A stretch of 64,000 nt of DNA from Aphanomyces cochlioides (lineage: Eukaryota > Oomycota > Saprolegniomycetes > Saprolegniales > Verrucalvaceae): positions 310,001 to 374,000 of the forward strand of contig JAHQRK010000030.1 of the NCBI GenBank assembly GCA_019828595.1. The letters run 5' to 3'. The notes beneath the pieces were generated by a model. It saw nothing but the letters and a program-made list of their open reading frames with translations. It was not told where the DNA came from and made no database searches. Positions 9,635 through 20,572 of this stretch are shown here, one piece after another (position 1 is the stretch's first letter; the number at the start of each line of letters is the position of its first letter). A program made the position numbers and the translations under genes.

Positions 9635-12160
9635 ATGGCCTCTAGCGCGGAAAAAACCATCCTTTCGACGGTGTCTCGATTCGCTCAACGTGAATCGACG
9701 CCTGACCCTAGCCAAGCGACGCCCGGTCCGAGCCGAGAAGCCGCTGAAAAACCTCCTTCCTCTAGGAACAGCGCCGCTGCGTCCGACTCTCTTCGTAGGG
9801 AAAATGTTTCCAACCAAGATGGTGTTGACTTAGGTGGTGACACTGGTCCAAATATGGACAAAAAAAATGGACCCGATGATGCAGGAATGGGTATGGATAT
9901 TAATGGTTCCAACGAAAAACCTGCCTCTGACGCCAATGGTGGCAAATTACCCAAGGATTCTGACAAGCCTGGGGAGAATATTACCCATCCTGACGGCACC
10001 CCTCATGGACGAGTTTTACCTAATTCGAAAAATCCCTCCAAAGATGGGACAAACTCTCCTGCCAAACCCTCCAACCCCAAAAAACAAGCTTCGTCCAACA
10101 ACGAAGGCAAAAAAACCAACTCGAAGAAAAATAATGTATGGGAAGGAGCCCGCCATGTGAAAACCCAATTGGTTCGCAACACTGGTGGGCATCCCATTGA
10201 CGACTCTGAATTGGAAGAATTAATTCGACAAGCTCGAGAATTCCGCCAAAACCCTACTGCTATGGATGAATTCATTGAAGACATCTTGAAAACTCCATCC
10301 TCGAAGGCTTGCACTGTGGACATTCCTCTGGGAGAAGCTTTCCGTCAAGTCAAGGACTACCAAATCCGAGCGAATTTAATTACCCAAAACCCGGGTACGC
10401 TTTGGGAATCGAAATTCAAGGAAATTCTGTTCCACAAGAAAAACCCGACTACTCTCTCTTTGACGTTTTATGACGATGATCTATTGCGCAAAACTTGTGG
10501 AACCTCCCTTCGTCTGGGAAAACAAGAATTTACTGTGCCTGAATATTCTCCCCACTCGAAACTTTATTTTATTACTTTCAACAACCTGGTGGATCACGAT
10601 ATTCAAAAAGCGATTTTGAAAAAGTTGGAAGAGCTCACTCACTGCGTCATTGTTGGTTTTAACCCCAGTACTGACAATTTATTACGCTCGACCCAATTTC
10701 GAGTCCTTTTTGACTCCGAAACTCCTCCTTTGGCATTGGTACCAGATGATGGAGGCGAGCCTCTGAGAGAAATCGAGATCCAAAACCAAGTTTATGTTTT
10801 TCAACATAAAATTCGGTCCCTCAATCAAACGGTCCCTCCCAGCGTTCAAGCTAGACTGGAAAAAGCCAAACAAAAAGACGACGCTAAAAAGAATACAGAC
10901 CATGTCGAGGAAAACGCTACAGAGGAAAAAACTGATGCTCCCGAAAATCCATCGACAGAAAACCAACCACCCAACACCCCGAAGGAAAATACTGGCACAA
11001 CTGGAAACTCCGAATCCCCTAATGCCGATCCCAAGGAAAATCAAAATGGCAAGGAAAACTTTGTCGACCTGTCAAGCGATGTGGACATGGAACAAGAGGA
11101 GAAATCAAATATCGAAGAGGAAGAAATGGTAGCTCAACCCAAGAAGATATTAAATCCTCCACAATCACCCAAGGGCTCGAGCGAGAATAATATTATTCTC
11201 ACAGACAAACCCAATTTATCCCAGGACGAATTTAAACCAACTCGAGCCGGTTTAATTCAAGGTCCCCAATACAAAATATCAGCTACCTCGATTCCAACAC
11301 AAAATCGATTCGCTATCCTCAGCTCAGACGACTCTGACGTGACAACTTCAGGCACAACGGTTCCTCGATTCCATCTTGATATCGTTCCTACCGACACGCC
11401 CAAAAAACGTCCTGCTTCGTCCCCAAAATCAACGATACCCAAAAAAATTCCAGCCTCTACGAAACCAGCAGGAGCCAAAGTGAAGGCTCAAATCACAGAG
11501 CTGAAGAAAAAACTGAATGAATCTACCAACCCATTGGTATTTCATGATGAAACCCTCAACCAACCTGGCTTTATTGGAAATATCTATATGGACCCAAAAT
11601 CTCGCAAAATCGCATCCAATTTAATTGCCTCGAGAGGAATTATACGTTTAATGGCTGGAGAAAATCCCATGCAAGCTATTGATGAAGAACGATTTACCTC
11701 GTACTACCAAAAACAGCATGGCCATCCTCCTCCTGAAAATTACAGCCCCACAAATCTATTCCAAAGTTTGTGTCCAAATGACGAAGACTACCACATGAGA
11801 AGATCTCTAGCAGCAATCGATCTATTTCTGTCCAACAGAGCACCTGAAGCTTATACGAACGATGAGTATATTAATCTGTGCCTGAAAGACAAAGTCCACC
11901 GTTGGCCCAATTGCAATTTAATCACGGACGCCTCCTTGATTAAATTAATTTCCAGTCCCGCTGCTGGAAACCTGGTGCAACATCATAAAATTGAAGAAGA
12001 GTTGAGCCATATTGTGAAAGATCTGGCACTCCAAACAATTGACCCTACGAAGTGTTTTGACTCGGATACTGATGCCTTGTTAACTTTACTTCCGGACGAA
12101 AAGGCTCCTGAACTCGACTACAAAGAACTTGGCGATGGTGACAATGCAGACTCCAATTGA
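9635..12160 (+). CDS. LINE ORF1 protein (nucleic-acid-binding, gag-like), 841 aa
   Basis: The first ATG after the 80-bp leader opens this frame. Residues 1-170 are low-complexity (Ser, Pro, Asn, Lys, Gly). A globular segment at about 180-400 contains an RRM-like pattern: a strand around 271-280, then KLYFITFNN near 309-317, then FRVLFD. Residues about 400-620 are again low-complexity and charged. A second folded part at about 625-841 ends the protein. I see no CCHC knuckle. By position and composition it is the ORF1 of the element, expected to bind element RNA and help assemble the RNP; the RRM assignment is inference from the pattern alone. ORF2 lies 100 nt downstream in another frame, so the translation mechanism of ORF2 (reinitiation or other) is open. 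Confidence 0.85.
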   Translation: MASSAEKTILSTVSRFAQRESTPDPSQATPGPSREAAEKPPSSRNSAAASDSLRRENVSNQDGVDLGGDTGPNMDKKNGPDDAGMGMDINGSNEKPASDANGGKLPKDSDKPGENITHPDGTPHGRVLPNSKNPSKDGTNSPAKPSNPKKQASSNNEGKKTNSKKNNVWEGARHVKTQLVRNTGGHPIDDSELEELIRQAREFRQNPTAMDEFIEDILKTPSSKACTVDIPLGEAFRQVKDYQIRANLITQNPGTLWESKFKEILFHKKNPTTLSLTFYDDDLLRKTCGTSLRLGKQEFTVPEYSPHSKLYFITFNNLVDHDIQKAILKKLEELTHCVIVGFNPSTDNLLRSTQFRVLFDSETPPLALVPDDGGEPLREIEIQNQVYVFQHKIRSLNQTVPPSVQARLEKAKQKDDAKKNTDHVEENATEEKTDAPENPSTENQPPNTPKENTGTTGNSESPNADPKENQNGKENFVDLSSDVDMEQEEKSNIEEEEMVAQPKKILNPPQSPKGSSENNIILTDKPNLSQDEFKPTRAGLIQGPQYKISATSIPTQNRFAILSSDDSDVTTSGTTVPRFHLDIVPTDTPKKRPASSPKSTIPKKIPASTKPAGAKVKAQITELKKKLNESTNPLVFHDETLNQPGFIGNIYMDPKSRKIASNLIASRGIIRLMAGENPMQAIDEERFTSYYQKQHGHPPPENYSPTNLFQSLCPNDEDYHMRRSLAAIDLFLSNRAPEAYTNDEYINLCLKDKVHRWPNCNLITDASLIKLISSPAAGNLVQHHKIEEELSHIVKDLALQTIDPTKCFDSDTDALLTLLPDEKAPELDYKELGDGDNADSN

Positions 12161-12260
12161 CTCGCCAACACACAAAATCAATTAAAACCACAATCACCAC
12201 ACCCCGACCCAAACCAACACAACGACTTGAAGTCAAAAAATCAAAACCCAAATATTAATC

Positions 12261-15200
12261 ATGACCGTGACCACAATTAACGCGCTACCACAAGCCATTA
12301 TCGACTGGGATATTAGCTTGTTTTCTCTCAACACAAATGGTCTCTCCAACTCTTTCCACCACCTTCTCAAGAACTTTCTCCTCAAAAACTCTATCTCACT
12401 TATCCAAGAAACTCGACTGCCTTACCCCAGCGACCATGGCAAAATCAATTTCTACTGGAAAAAACATACCAACCAACAAGGCACTTTCTTCTACGAGGAG
12501 CCAATTTATTCCATCAGCAATACCTCTCATCCTACTGGAGGCCTTGCTACATTTATTCATCCTGACTGCCCTCTGGACAATTGCACCAATTTAAACCACT
12601 CTTGGGACAAACCTCTCCTCCGTGGTCGTTATTTACTTATATCGGCCACTCTGGACAATATCCCGGTTTTTATTCACAACATCTATGCTCCGTACGACTA
12701 TCACGACCGTGTGGATTTTTTTAATGATCTGCCTCGCGATTTTCCACCCGAAGCTTTTCATATTGTTGGTGGCGACTTTAACGTTATTTTCTCCCCAACA
12801 TTAGATTCATGCCGTCCTTCGACTCATGCGACTCATGGCTCATATGAACTCAACCTATGGCTACAAGATTTACACCTCGTTGACATTTTCCGTCAACAAA
12901 ATCCACTGAAACGTGCTTTCACAAGTCCAAAATTTGTCAATCGGCTTGACTATATTTTCATCTCGTCTGCTATGGCATCCCTACGTCATCTGAAATTTCG
13001 TCACCTGGAACTAATTCCTCATGCTGACCACACTCCCTGCAAATTATTGACCAAACGTCCAGCAGTATCAATGGGACCTGGTCCATGGAAAACACCACAA
13101 TGGGTTCTCAACAATGACAAGGCCAAATTCATTATCTCTCGTCAACTTGAAACCTTCCTTACCAAGACCCAATTAAACTCAAATGTTGGTCTACATTTCG
13201 ACACCATGATCACCAACATGCGAAATCAATTAAAATACCTACACGACGAGTTGGTCGAAAATCAACAAAGGCCTCTCAAGAAATTATCTATGGATTTGGC
13301 TTTATTGATTCGGGATTACCAAAACGCCCCATGTGCGTCCTTGATGGCACGTATCAAAACAATTCAAGCTGCCATACATGAATACCATGACAGGAAAAAA
13401 GTCCTACGGGAAGATACTGCTATGCAAACTCATCTCGAGAAAGCGGAAAGGTGTACCAAATTTCACCTGAAGCCACCTCGCACAATCCCTTTACAAAAAT
13501 CTCCCTTCAAGGCACTCAAAATGTCCAATGGAAATATTGCTTCTGATCAACAATCAATTTCCTCGACACTCCACGAGTTTTATTCTGACCTGTATGGCGA
13601 CCATGAGGCAGTTGACAAGGAAAGAATGGCCAAGTATTTAAAAACTCTGATATCTCGCCGACTCAATATCGACGACAAGAGATTTATTGGGGCTCCTCTC
13701 ACGGCAAACGAATTTTATTTTGCCATTAAACACTCCAAACGGAATTCAACTCCTGGGCCAAATTCACTGCCCTACGAAATTTTGAAAATGTTTCCCCATG
13801 AATGGTCCCTGGCTTTGGAAATGCTATACTATTACCAAATCAACTCTCACTCCAACTTGGCACCCTCCCAATTGACAAGTTTAATTGTACTGCTGTACAA
13901 AAAGGACGACAAACTACTCCCAAAAAATTACCGTCCCATCAGCTTGGTCAATATCGACGTGAAAATCCTCACAATGGTCCTTGCAGAACGAATGCAGAGA
14001 ATCATTCAGTCGATAGTCCACCCGGATCAAACAGGTTTTATTCGTGGTCGATCAATCCAAACCAATTTACTGCGCTTGGAAGACCTGAATCACTTTATGA
14101 AGTTTTATTCCTCCGAGTCTATTGTGGCCCTCTTGGACTTTGAAAAAGCCTTTGATAGGGTCAACCATTCCTATTTATTGGCAACCCTGAAGGAATTTAA
14201 TTTTCCACCGTCCTTTCTCAACATGGTCAAAGTGCTTTATTCAAATCGTCGTGGACGAATTATTGTCAATGGACATTTATCCAACCCATTTAAGATCCAA
14301 CGTGGTGTTTTACAAGGCGACCCATTATCACCTCTTTTATTTGTCTTGGCGCTAGAACCTATGTGTTTAGCCATACGCAAGAGAAAAGATTTGGGCATAC
14401 GAATTGGTCATCACACTCACACCGGGAGCTATTATGCAGACGACTCCCAATTGTACTCCAAAAATACATCGACGTTGCAACTCCAACTCGACATCGTCAA
14501 AAAATTCTGTGATATCTCTGGTTTCAAGTTAAATCTCTCCAAGACAGAATTATTAACCCATGCCAATTTACCTCCAGACCTGGCACCTTTGGCTATTACT
14601 GATGACAAACCTGCTAAATCGTTGGGCCTTTTAATTTCTCCCAACATCACAGCCACAACACGTTTAAATTCGCTATTGGAGAAATTGGTCTCAAGAACAC
14701 AACTATGGTCTTATCGAGCACGAACCCTACCCGGAAAAGTGACAATCCTAAGGTCAATTTGTTTTCCTGTGCTCTGGTATCAACTCCAATTTATTCCGAT
14801 CGACAAAGAATATGCCAAACTATTCGACAAGGTCGCCAAGCAATTTATTCACGGCGATACAATTGATCCATATTCGACTCAACGTTATTTGCATCAATTC
14901 AACTCGGACATTATTTTCCTTCCAAAAGCACAAGGTGGTCTCGGATTTAAATCGTCTACCCACTGGTGGTCAAAACTACACCGGGTCATGACCTTTAAAT
15001 GCTTCAAGCTACTCCTAGCACCACCTCACAACTCGTATGGTCAAACGAAATTGCCAGCATGGCTATCCATTGGAGAATATTTACTCTCCAGAGCCTTCAG
15101 TCCATGGGGAAATTTTTATGATCTCCTTTTCATGAGTCCACACTCTAGTATGTACAAAGCCATATCACACCAAGATAAGGTTCCACCTCTCTGGTCAGCA

Positions 15201-16346
15201 TTTACTCGACTATGGTTATCCTTATCTCCAACCCCACTTAAATTTCCCACAGTACAAGTCGATGGAAATTTTCCACTTTGGCACAATCAATTCTTACCCT
15301 TGGAGAAAACTGTCTTTGAACACTGCTATCCAAAGACTTATGATTATGCTGTATCACTGGCAAAATTAAATTTTACCCATGTTCGCCACCTACTCGATGA
15401 AAATGGCAATCTTATGGATCGGAAAATCCTGTTAGATTGGATTAAATCTCAATGCTCAAGACGCCATTTAGCCACTCCCGATCATAAATGGTGGTATGCT
15501 CTACACGGGAGACTTAAAGCTATTCTACCATCTCCACCCGAGGACACAGAAATTAATTTTCGTCAGCCTACACCTTATCGGCAAACGGCTACCGAAATTA
15601 CTTGGGCTGGAAATTTTAAAGACGGCTTTTTACCCTTTATTGATGCCACCTTGGATGATTTAACTCATGAATTTAAATCCAAATCAGCTCAGGAGGTTTT
15701 ACCCACAGCGCATTTATTGGTACCCTCGGATTTTTATGCCCACAAGGAAAATATTAAAGTGGTCGCATTCTACAGGCAGCCCAAATTTATTCTGCCAACG
15801 TATAGTGCTTTCATATATCGACTGCTTATACGAGCCTTACCTCTCCGATACAAATTCAAGTACTCGGACGATATCCCGAACACTTGTATTTTTTGTCATG
15901 AAGTGGAGACGTATAAACATTTCACCTTGGACTGTCCATATACTCGAGCATGTTGGAGTCCATTTAAATCCATGGCCAGATCCCTTAACTTTACTTGGCC
16001 AACTACCATGGAAAAAATATTCTTCTCTCCTATAGCACTCCAAGACAAAGACCTCCAAGCTGGATTTAATTTGCTGTGGCCAATTTTTTTATCTTGTATT
16101 TGGTATACAATATGGAAAACTCGGTGCGACCGGATTTACCGTCCAGATTTACCTAACAAAACACCTATGACGATATCCAGCTTAGCAGGACACATTATAA
16201 AGCGGCATCTGTACCAAGTCAATCGAGCCTCCTTGGACGACTCCACGAAGGCTTCCTTGACATCGGTGCTTCATAGTTTGCACCAGAATGAGTGGTTCTC
16301 TGCCCAAATCTTACCACAATCTCAAAACGAGACCTTGGAACCTTAA
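12261..16346 (+). CDS. LINE ORF2: APE endonuclease-reverse transcriptase, 1361 aa
   Basis: The N-terminal APE-type endonuclease has its key residues: N24/N26 (SLNTNG), E50 (QETR), Y142 (IYAP), D172/N174 (GGDFN), D230 (RLDYIF) and D256-H257 (HADHTP). The reverse transcriptase (about 480-760) shows NYRPISL, D626 in LLDFEKAFDRV, QGDPLSPLLF, YADD at 725-728 and LNLSKTE. A C-terminal CCHC finger is C1209-x2-C1212-x7-H1220-x4-C1225. No RNase H was seen. The expected role is to nick the tRNA-Ala gene and reverse-transcribe element RNA there. The endonuclease is the candidate determinant of the strict target choice. The start ATG fits directly before the endonuclease fold. The frame is fully open. 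Confidence 0.96.
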   Translation: MTVTTINALPQAIIDWDISLFSLNTNGLSNSFHHLLKNFLLKNSISLIQETRLPYPSDHGKINFYWKKHTNQQGTFFYEEPIYSISNTSHPTGGLATFIHPDCPLDNCTNLNHSWDKPLLRGRYLLISATLDNIPVFIHNIYAPYDYHDRVDFFNDLPRDFPPEAFHIVGGDFNVIFSPTLDSCRPSTHATHGSYELNLWLQDLHLVDIFRQQNPLKRAFTSPKFVNRLDYIFISSAMASLRHLKFRHLELIPHADHTPCKLLTKRPAVSMGPGPWKTPQWVLNNDKAKFIISRQLETFLTKTQLNSNVGLHFDTMITNMRNQLKYLHDELVENQQRPLKKLSMDLALLIRDYQNAPCASLMARIKTIQAAIHEYHDRKKVLREDTAMQTHLEKAERCTKFHLKPPRTIPLQKSPFKALKMSNGNIASDQQSISSTLHEFYSDLYGDHEAVDKERMAKYLKTLISRRLNIDDKRFIGAPLTANEFYFAIKHSKRNSTPGPNSLPYEILKMFPHEWSLALEMLYYYQINSHSNLAPSQLTSLIVLLYKKDDKLLPKNYRPISLVNIDVKILTMVLAERMQRIIQSIVHPDQTGFIRGRSIQTNLLRLEDLNHFMKFYSSESIVALLDFEKAFDRVNHSYLLATLKEFNFPPSFLNMVKVLYSNRRGRIIVNGHLSNPFKIQRGVLQGDPLSPLLFVLALEPMCLAIRKRKDLGIRIGHHTHTGSYYADDSQLYSKNTSTLQLQLDIVKKFCDISGFKLNLSKTELLTHANLPPDLAPLAITDDKPAKSLGLLISPNITATTRLNSLLEKLVSRTQLWSYRARTLPGKVTILRSICFPVLWYQLQFIPIDKEYAKLFDKVAKQFIHGDTIDPYSTQRYLHQFNSDIIFLPKAQGGLGFKSSTHWWSKLHRVMTFKCFKLLLAPPHNSYGQTKLPAWLSIGEYLLSRAFSPWGNFYDLLFMSPHSSMYKAISHQDKVPPLWSAFTRLWLSLSPTPLKFPTVQVDGNFPLWHNQFLPLEKTVFEHCYPKTYDYAVSLAKLNFTHVRHLLDENGNLMDRKILLDWIKSQCSRRHLATPDHKWWYALHGRLKAILPSPPEDTEINFRQPTPYRQTATEITWAGNFKDGFLPFIDATLDDLTHEFKSKSAQEVLPTAHLLVPSDFYAHKENIKVVAFYRQPKFILPTYSAFIYRLLIRALPLRYKFKYSDDIPNTCIFCHEVETYKHFTLDCPYTRACWSPFKSMARSLNFTWPTTMEKIFFSPIALQDKDLQAGFNLLWPIFLSCIWYTIWKTRCDRIYRPDLPNKTPMTISSLAGHIIKRHLYQVNRASLDDSTKASLTSVLHSLHQNEWFSAQILPQSQNETLEP

Positions 16347-18787
16347 AAGGCATGTTATATTGCAACCTTTGAAGAAATTCACCTAAGTCACCCAAACCAA
16401 TGGGAAAACTCAAAGTGGATTTTCTCGCGACCCACTTGGCCTTTTCATGCGTTTGATGGCTCGTTAGCCCCAGCTAACAGAGCTCTATGAACACACCAAG
16501 TAACTTTATCTCATGCCGAGTCGTTCACAAAATCGACTTGACTTTATCCGTTCACCCAAAATGGCAAAACTATCGACAACCCTGGCATTGCCCTGACGAT
16601 CATTTCAGACATTCTAATGGTCTTCAGGGTTGCTAGACATCCCAAGCAGACAAACGCAAGCGTTAGATTGCAAAAAAGTGCAGTGGTTCTCTCACAACAA
16701 CACTTTGAAAATTGTTACGACGTCTCCCCCTGGGGGCGAAATCTCAAAATCGAGTGCACACTTTTTGTTCGGGAAAATTGCGCCACGGTGCCTAAAAGAT
16801 TCTCCCATGTCTCCTCCTCAAGATGTGCCAGTTTGCGAGTGCTCAAACCTCGCCAAACTCGCGAAACAAAATTCGAAAGGAAATTCGACCCGGTGACACC
16901 CATTTTGAACCGGTTTCAACCCGTCACCAAAAGTGAAATTTCTCTCGACCTACTGCGTGGATTTCTACGTTTAGTGGCTTGTTATCTCAGTTGAATCGAG
17001 CTCTATGCCGACACCAACTAGCACATATTGCAGATCTATGGTTCAAAACCACGAACCCATTTTGGACTGTCACCCAAACCGGTGAAACACCAGGACAACT
17101 CGAACGCTTTCCCTACGGTCACCGAGTGACATCTAGGGGTCTAGTGGGTGGCTCCACCACTTATTACGACTAGCCAAAGCGTTAGAACGCCCTGAAACAT
17201 CCTGGTTTGCTCGCAATCCTCAATCCAAAATGTCAACCGCCCCTATCCACCGGCTACAAAACCTTAAGTCGGCTACAGGTCGCAAATCATTTCCTATCGA
17301 CCGGCTATGACTCCTTTCCATCCTATCATGGCTAGACGAGTGTTTTAAGCCATCAAGAGCGATGATTGAAGCCCTGGAACCTACTTGCCGTCGCCCCGAC
17401 AACTTTTGGTGAAATAGCTAAAACACATCGGAATGGCTCCTGAACGCAAATCAACTCCGATCGCCCAACTTAGAGTTGGAGAGGCTCGAGAATGTCCTCG
17501 CGATGGATTTGAGCTATCAAGCACCATGATAGCAGCACAGGAACCCAACTTCCGATTCCAAACCATTTTGAGCCGATAAGGCTCCAAAACGACCATCGTA
17601 GCTCATTTCAGCTACACGACTCTATATGCACCGATTAATATGGTGCATCCACCGCTAGCCTCCATTGATGGAGGACACCAAGTATGGCTATCTATCTCAT
17701 AGCCGTTCGGAAGTTATGACTCCTTCAAATTTGGCCGCCGAGACGCCCGATTGGAAAAAACACTGGTTTTGGCTAGCGCTCTCCCGCTACACACTACCTA
17801 TGGCGATTCTAATGGTGCGCTATCCTTCGTACGTATCGTCGCTACGATTCTGCCAAGTGGCTCCATGCACCGCGGCGCCGTTCGAAATCCAGCTCCGACG
17901 ATGCTCGCGCTCGAGACCTATCCGCGCATGGCGCATGTCAAAATGGCTCCTCCCAAATATTTTACCCTTTTTTATTATTTTTGGGAGGTTTACCCCAAAA
18001 GCCCAACCCACAAGGGATATTTTCCCTCTATCTCGCCACCATCAACTCCGATGAAGACGCTCCTGAAATCAACTTTGCTTGTCATGGAACGACCGACCTC
18101 GTTTGATTTTTTTGGCTGGTCAAATCGTCCAAGAACATTTTATTTTGGATGGTCTTTTCTCTCAAACCCAGCTTTTCCCATGGTTACAGCGATTTAATTC
18201 GGCCTCCTGAGGTCGAATTAAATTGGCCACGACCTTTTTGGATTTTTTGGGCTCCTACCTCTTGCCAATTTATTTTCCTTGGGCCTGATTTTACTCTGTT
18301 TCGACCCTTTTGTCAATTTTTGGCCTTCCTCTCCTGTCGATTTATTTATTCATGGATCGACCCCAACTCAAGCTTTTATTTACTTGGCCTTTTTCACTGC
18401 GTACCTCCACTTGGAATTTTTATCAAGACTTTTGTATACAAATTTTCAAGTCCTCCACAGTCAACCCGAAATTGCCTCGTATCTCGCCACCACCAACTCG
18501 GATCAAGATGGTCATGAAAAGAAAGTTGCTTGTATGGCTCTTCTCTATACTGTTGAATTTTTTCACAGCCTGAATCGCCATGCAACATTTTCTTTCTGCC
18601 ATGGTTCCTCCAAATTACCCCACACCCCAAGTCTATTTCGGTTAAGCAACACTGGACGATTTTCCACAAGAACCTTCCAAGGTCACATTTCGCAACACAT
18701 ATTTATTATGCGACCTATGAAGCCAAAATCGAAAGTCTAGTTTGCGGCCCTTTTGGGCCATATTAATTCTTTAATATACTCAGTTAA
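16347..18787 (+). other. LINE 3' UTR (2.44 kb) with terminal hairpin
   Basis: Long and without conserved ORF. Its end is kept in all four truncated or partial copies. A perfect GGCCC-TTTT-GGGCC hairpin lies at 18746-18759, 28 nt before the 3' terminus, and is present in every LINE copy. The terminal taatatactcagttaa resembles the SINE terminus. By analogy with other LINEs the 3' end is probably what the RT recognises. Confidence 0.8.
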
Positions 18788-18834
18788 CCGCTTAGCATGC
18801 GGGAGGTACAGGGATCGATACCCTGCTTCTCCAG

Positions 18835-18906
18835 GCGTCTGTAGTATAGTGGTCAGTACTTCACGTTGTGGCCGTGACATCCCGGGTTCGACTCCCGGCA
18901 GGCGCA
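18835..18906 (+). tRNA. tRNA-His(GTG)
   Basis: Same sequence as 1108-1179; it follows the LINE-split tRNA-Ala. Confidence 0.95.
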
Positions 18907-19592
18907 TCTTTTTAGCTTCTTTCTATTCAGGACACTACTCTTTCACGCGATCTCCTTTTCACCTCTGTAGGACACTTCTTTTCCAACATTATCTGTATTC
19001 AACTTGACAAGTATACACTGTCCACAATGGAAAATATAACAGTTAGACTTTGAACAGTATATTTCTTGGAATCACTTGGTCGATGTGCAATGAAATGGTT
19101 GAACCAGAATGTGTACAGCACTTTGAATGGTGTTTGTGGTCGCGTCACATGGATAAAGAAGGATAGAAAACATCTCTTTTGTTGTCAATCGCTTGACACT
19201 TTTTGGTGTGAACGGTTCGTGTCCCATCGGTCGAAATCGTTTTTTGCTCATAACTTTTGCAATATTGCTCCGATTGACCTCAAACTACTTGCAAACTCTT
19301 GCTTTTGAAAAGCTCTATCGATTCACACCCTCAGATACCAAAAAAAGACGACCAGAAATCGACGTACTGTCAAAAAACGGGTTTGCAACAGCTTCATCCA
19401 CACCAACGAGTTCTCCAACAAGCCGACAAGAAATCGACAGTCTCCACGGGACATTTTGGCATACAAGTATCCCGTAGACACGACGAATGCCTGGTTGCAA
19501 AAGGGTCGTCACAATCTATCCTTGTACAGACAAGAACAAGAAAGTGGACGATTTGGCGGACTTGATGCACAGACACAAAAGAACAGTAAAAA

Positions 19593-19667
19593 GGGGATGT
19601 AGCTCAGATGGTAGAGCGCCCGCTTAGCATGCGGGAGGTACAGGGATCGATACCCTGCTGCTCTCCA
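19593..19667 (+). tRNA. tRNA-Ala(AGC) variant with 2-nt insertion in the 3' acceptor strand
   Basis: Identical to 1034-1106 up to the T arm. GC is then inserted near 19659-19660, so the 3' acceptor strand is two bases too long. The acceptor helix would be bulged, so it may not be functional. It is the only uninterrupted tRNA-Ala copy in the window that differs. Confidence 0.85.
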
Positions 19668-19668
19668 G

Positions 19669-19740
19669 GCGTCTGTAGTATAGTGGTCAGTACTTCACGT
19701 TGTGGCCGTGACATCCCGGGTTCGACTCCCGGCAGGCGCA
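19669..19740 (+). tRNA. tRNA-His(GTG)
   Basis: Same sequence as 1108-1179; it follows the variant tRNA-Ala. Confidence 0.95.
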
Positions 19741-20426
19741 TCTTTTTAGCTTCTTTCTATTCAGGACACTACTCTTTCACGCGATCTCCTTTTCACCTCT
19801 GTAGGACACTTCTTTTCCAACATTATCTGTATTCAACTTGACAAGTATACACTGTCCACAATGGAAAATATAACAGTTAGACTTTGAACAGTATATTTCT
19901 TGGAATCACTTGGTCGATGTGCAATGAAATGGTTGAACCAGAATGTGTACAGCACTTTGAATGGTGTTTGTGGTCGCGTCACATGGATAAAGAAGGATAG
20001 AAAACATCTCTTTTGTTGTCAATCGCTTGACACTTTTTGGTGTGAACGGTTCGTGTCCCATCGGTCGAAATCGTTTTTTGCTCATAACTTTTGCAATATT
20101 GCTCCGATTGACCTCAAACTACTTGCAAACTCTTGCTTTTGAAAAGCTCTATCGATTCACACCCTCAGATACCAAAAAAAGACGACCAGAAATCGACGTA
20201 CTGTCAAAAAACGGGTTTGCAACAGCTTCATCCACACCAACGAGTTCTCCAACAAGCCGACAAGAAATCGACAGTCTCCACGGGACATTTTGGCATACAA
20301 GTATCCCGTAGACACGACGAATGCCTGGTTGCAAAAGGGTCGTCACAATCTATCCTTGTACAGACAAGAACAAGAAAGTGGACGATTTGGCGGACTTGAT
20401 GCACAGACACAAAAGAACAGTAAAAA

Positions 20427-20499
20427 GGGGATGTAGCTCAGATGGTAGAGCGCCCGCTTAGCATGCGGGAGGTACAGGGATCGATACCCTGCTTCTCCA
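20427..20499 (+). tRNA. tRNA-Ala(AGC)
   Basis: Intact copy, same sequence as 1034-1106. Confidence 0.96.
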
Positions 20500-20500
20500 G

Positions 20501-20572
20501 GCGTCTGTAGTATAGTGGTCAGTACTTCACGTTGTGGCCGTGACATCCCGGGTTCGACTCCCGGCAGGCGCA
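20501..20572 (+). tRNA. tRNA-His(GTG)
   Basis: Same sequence as 1108-1179. Confidence 0.96.

Larger units (their letters stand above)
9555..18787 (+). mobile_element. full-length tRNA-Ala-targeted non-LTR retrotransposon (L1/Tx1-like LINE)
   Basis: A 9233-bp element with an 80-bp 5' leader, ORF1 (9635-12160), a 100-bp gap, ORF2 (12261-16346) and an unusually long 3' UTR of 2441 bp that ends in cagttaa without a poly(A) or microsatellite tail. It sits between a 17-bp duplication of tRNA-Ala positions 28-44. Both ORFs are open, so the copy may be, or may recently have been, active. ORF2 has the APE endonuclease, RT and C-terminal CCHC order of L1-superfamily elements. Several target-specific families of the Tx1 branch are known from other eukaryotes; placement in that branch is my inference. 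Whether 9555 is the true 5' end cannot be shown from one copy. Confidence 0.93.
9511..18833 (+). pseudogene. tRNA-Ala(AGC) split by the full-length LINE
   Basis: The 5' half is 9511-9554 (positions 1-44) and the 3' half is 18788-18833 (positions 28-73). The 17-bp duplication is identical to that at the truncated copies. Confidence 0.95.

Noticed and set aside
9555..18787. R2-type element (restriction-like endonuclease)
   Set aside because: ORF2 has an N-terminal APE endonuclease with all key residues and two ORFs, which is L1-superfamily architecture.
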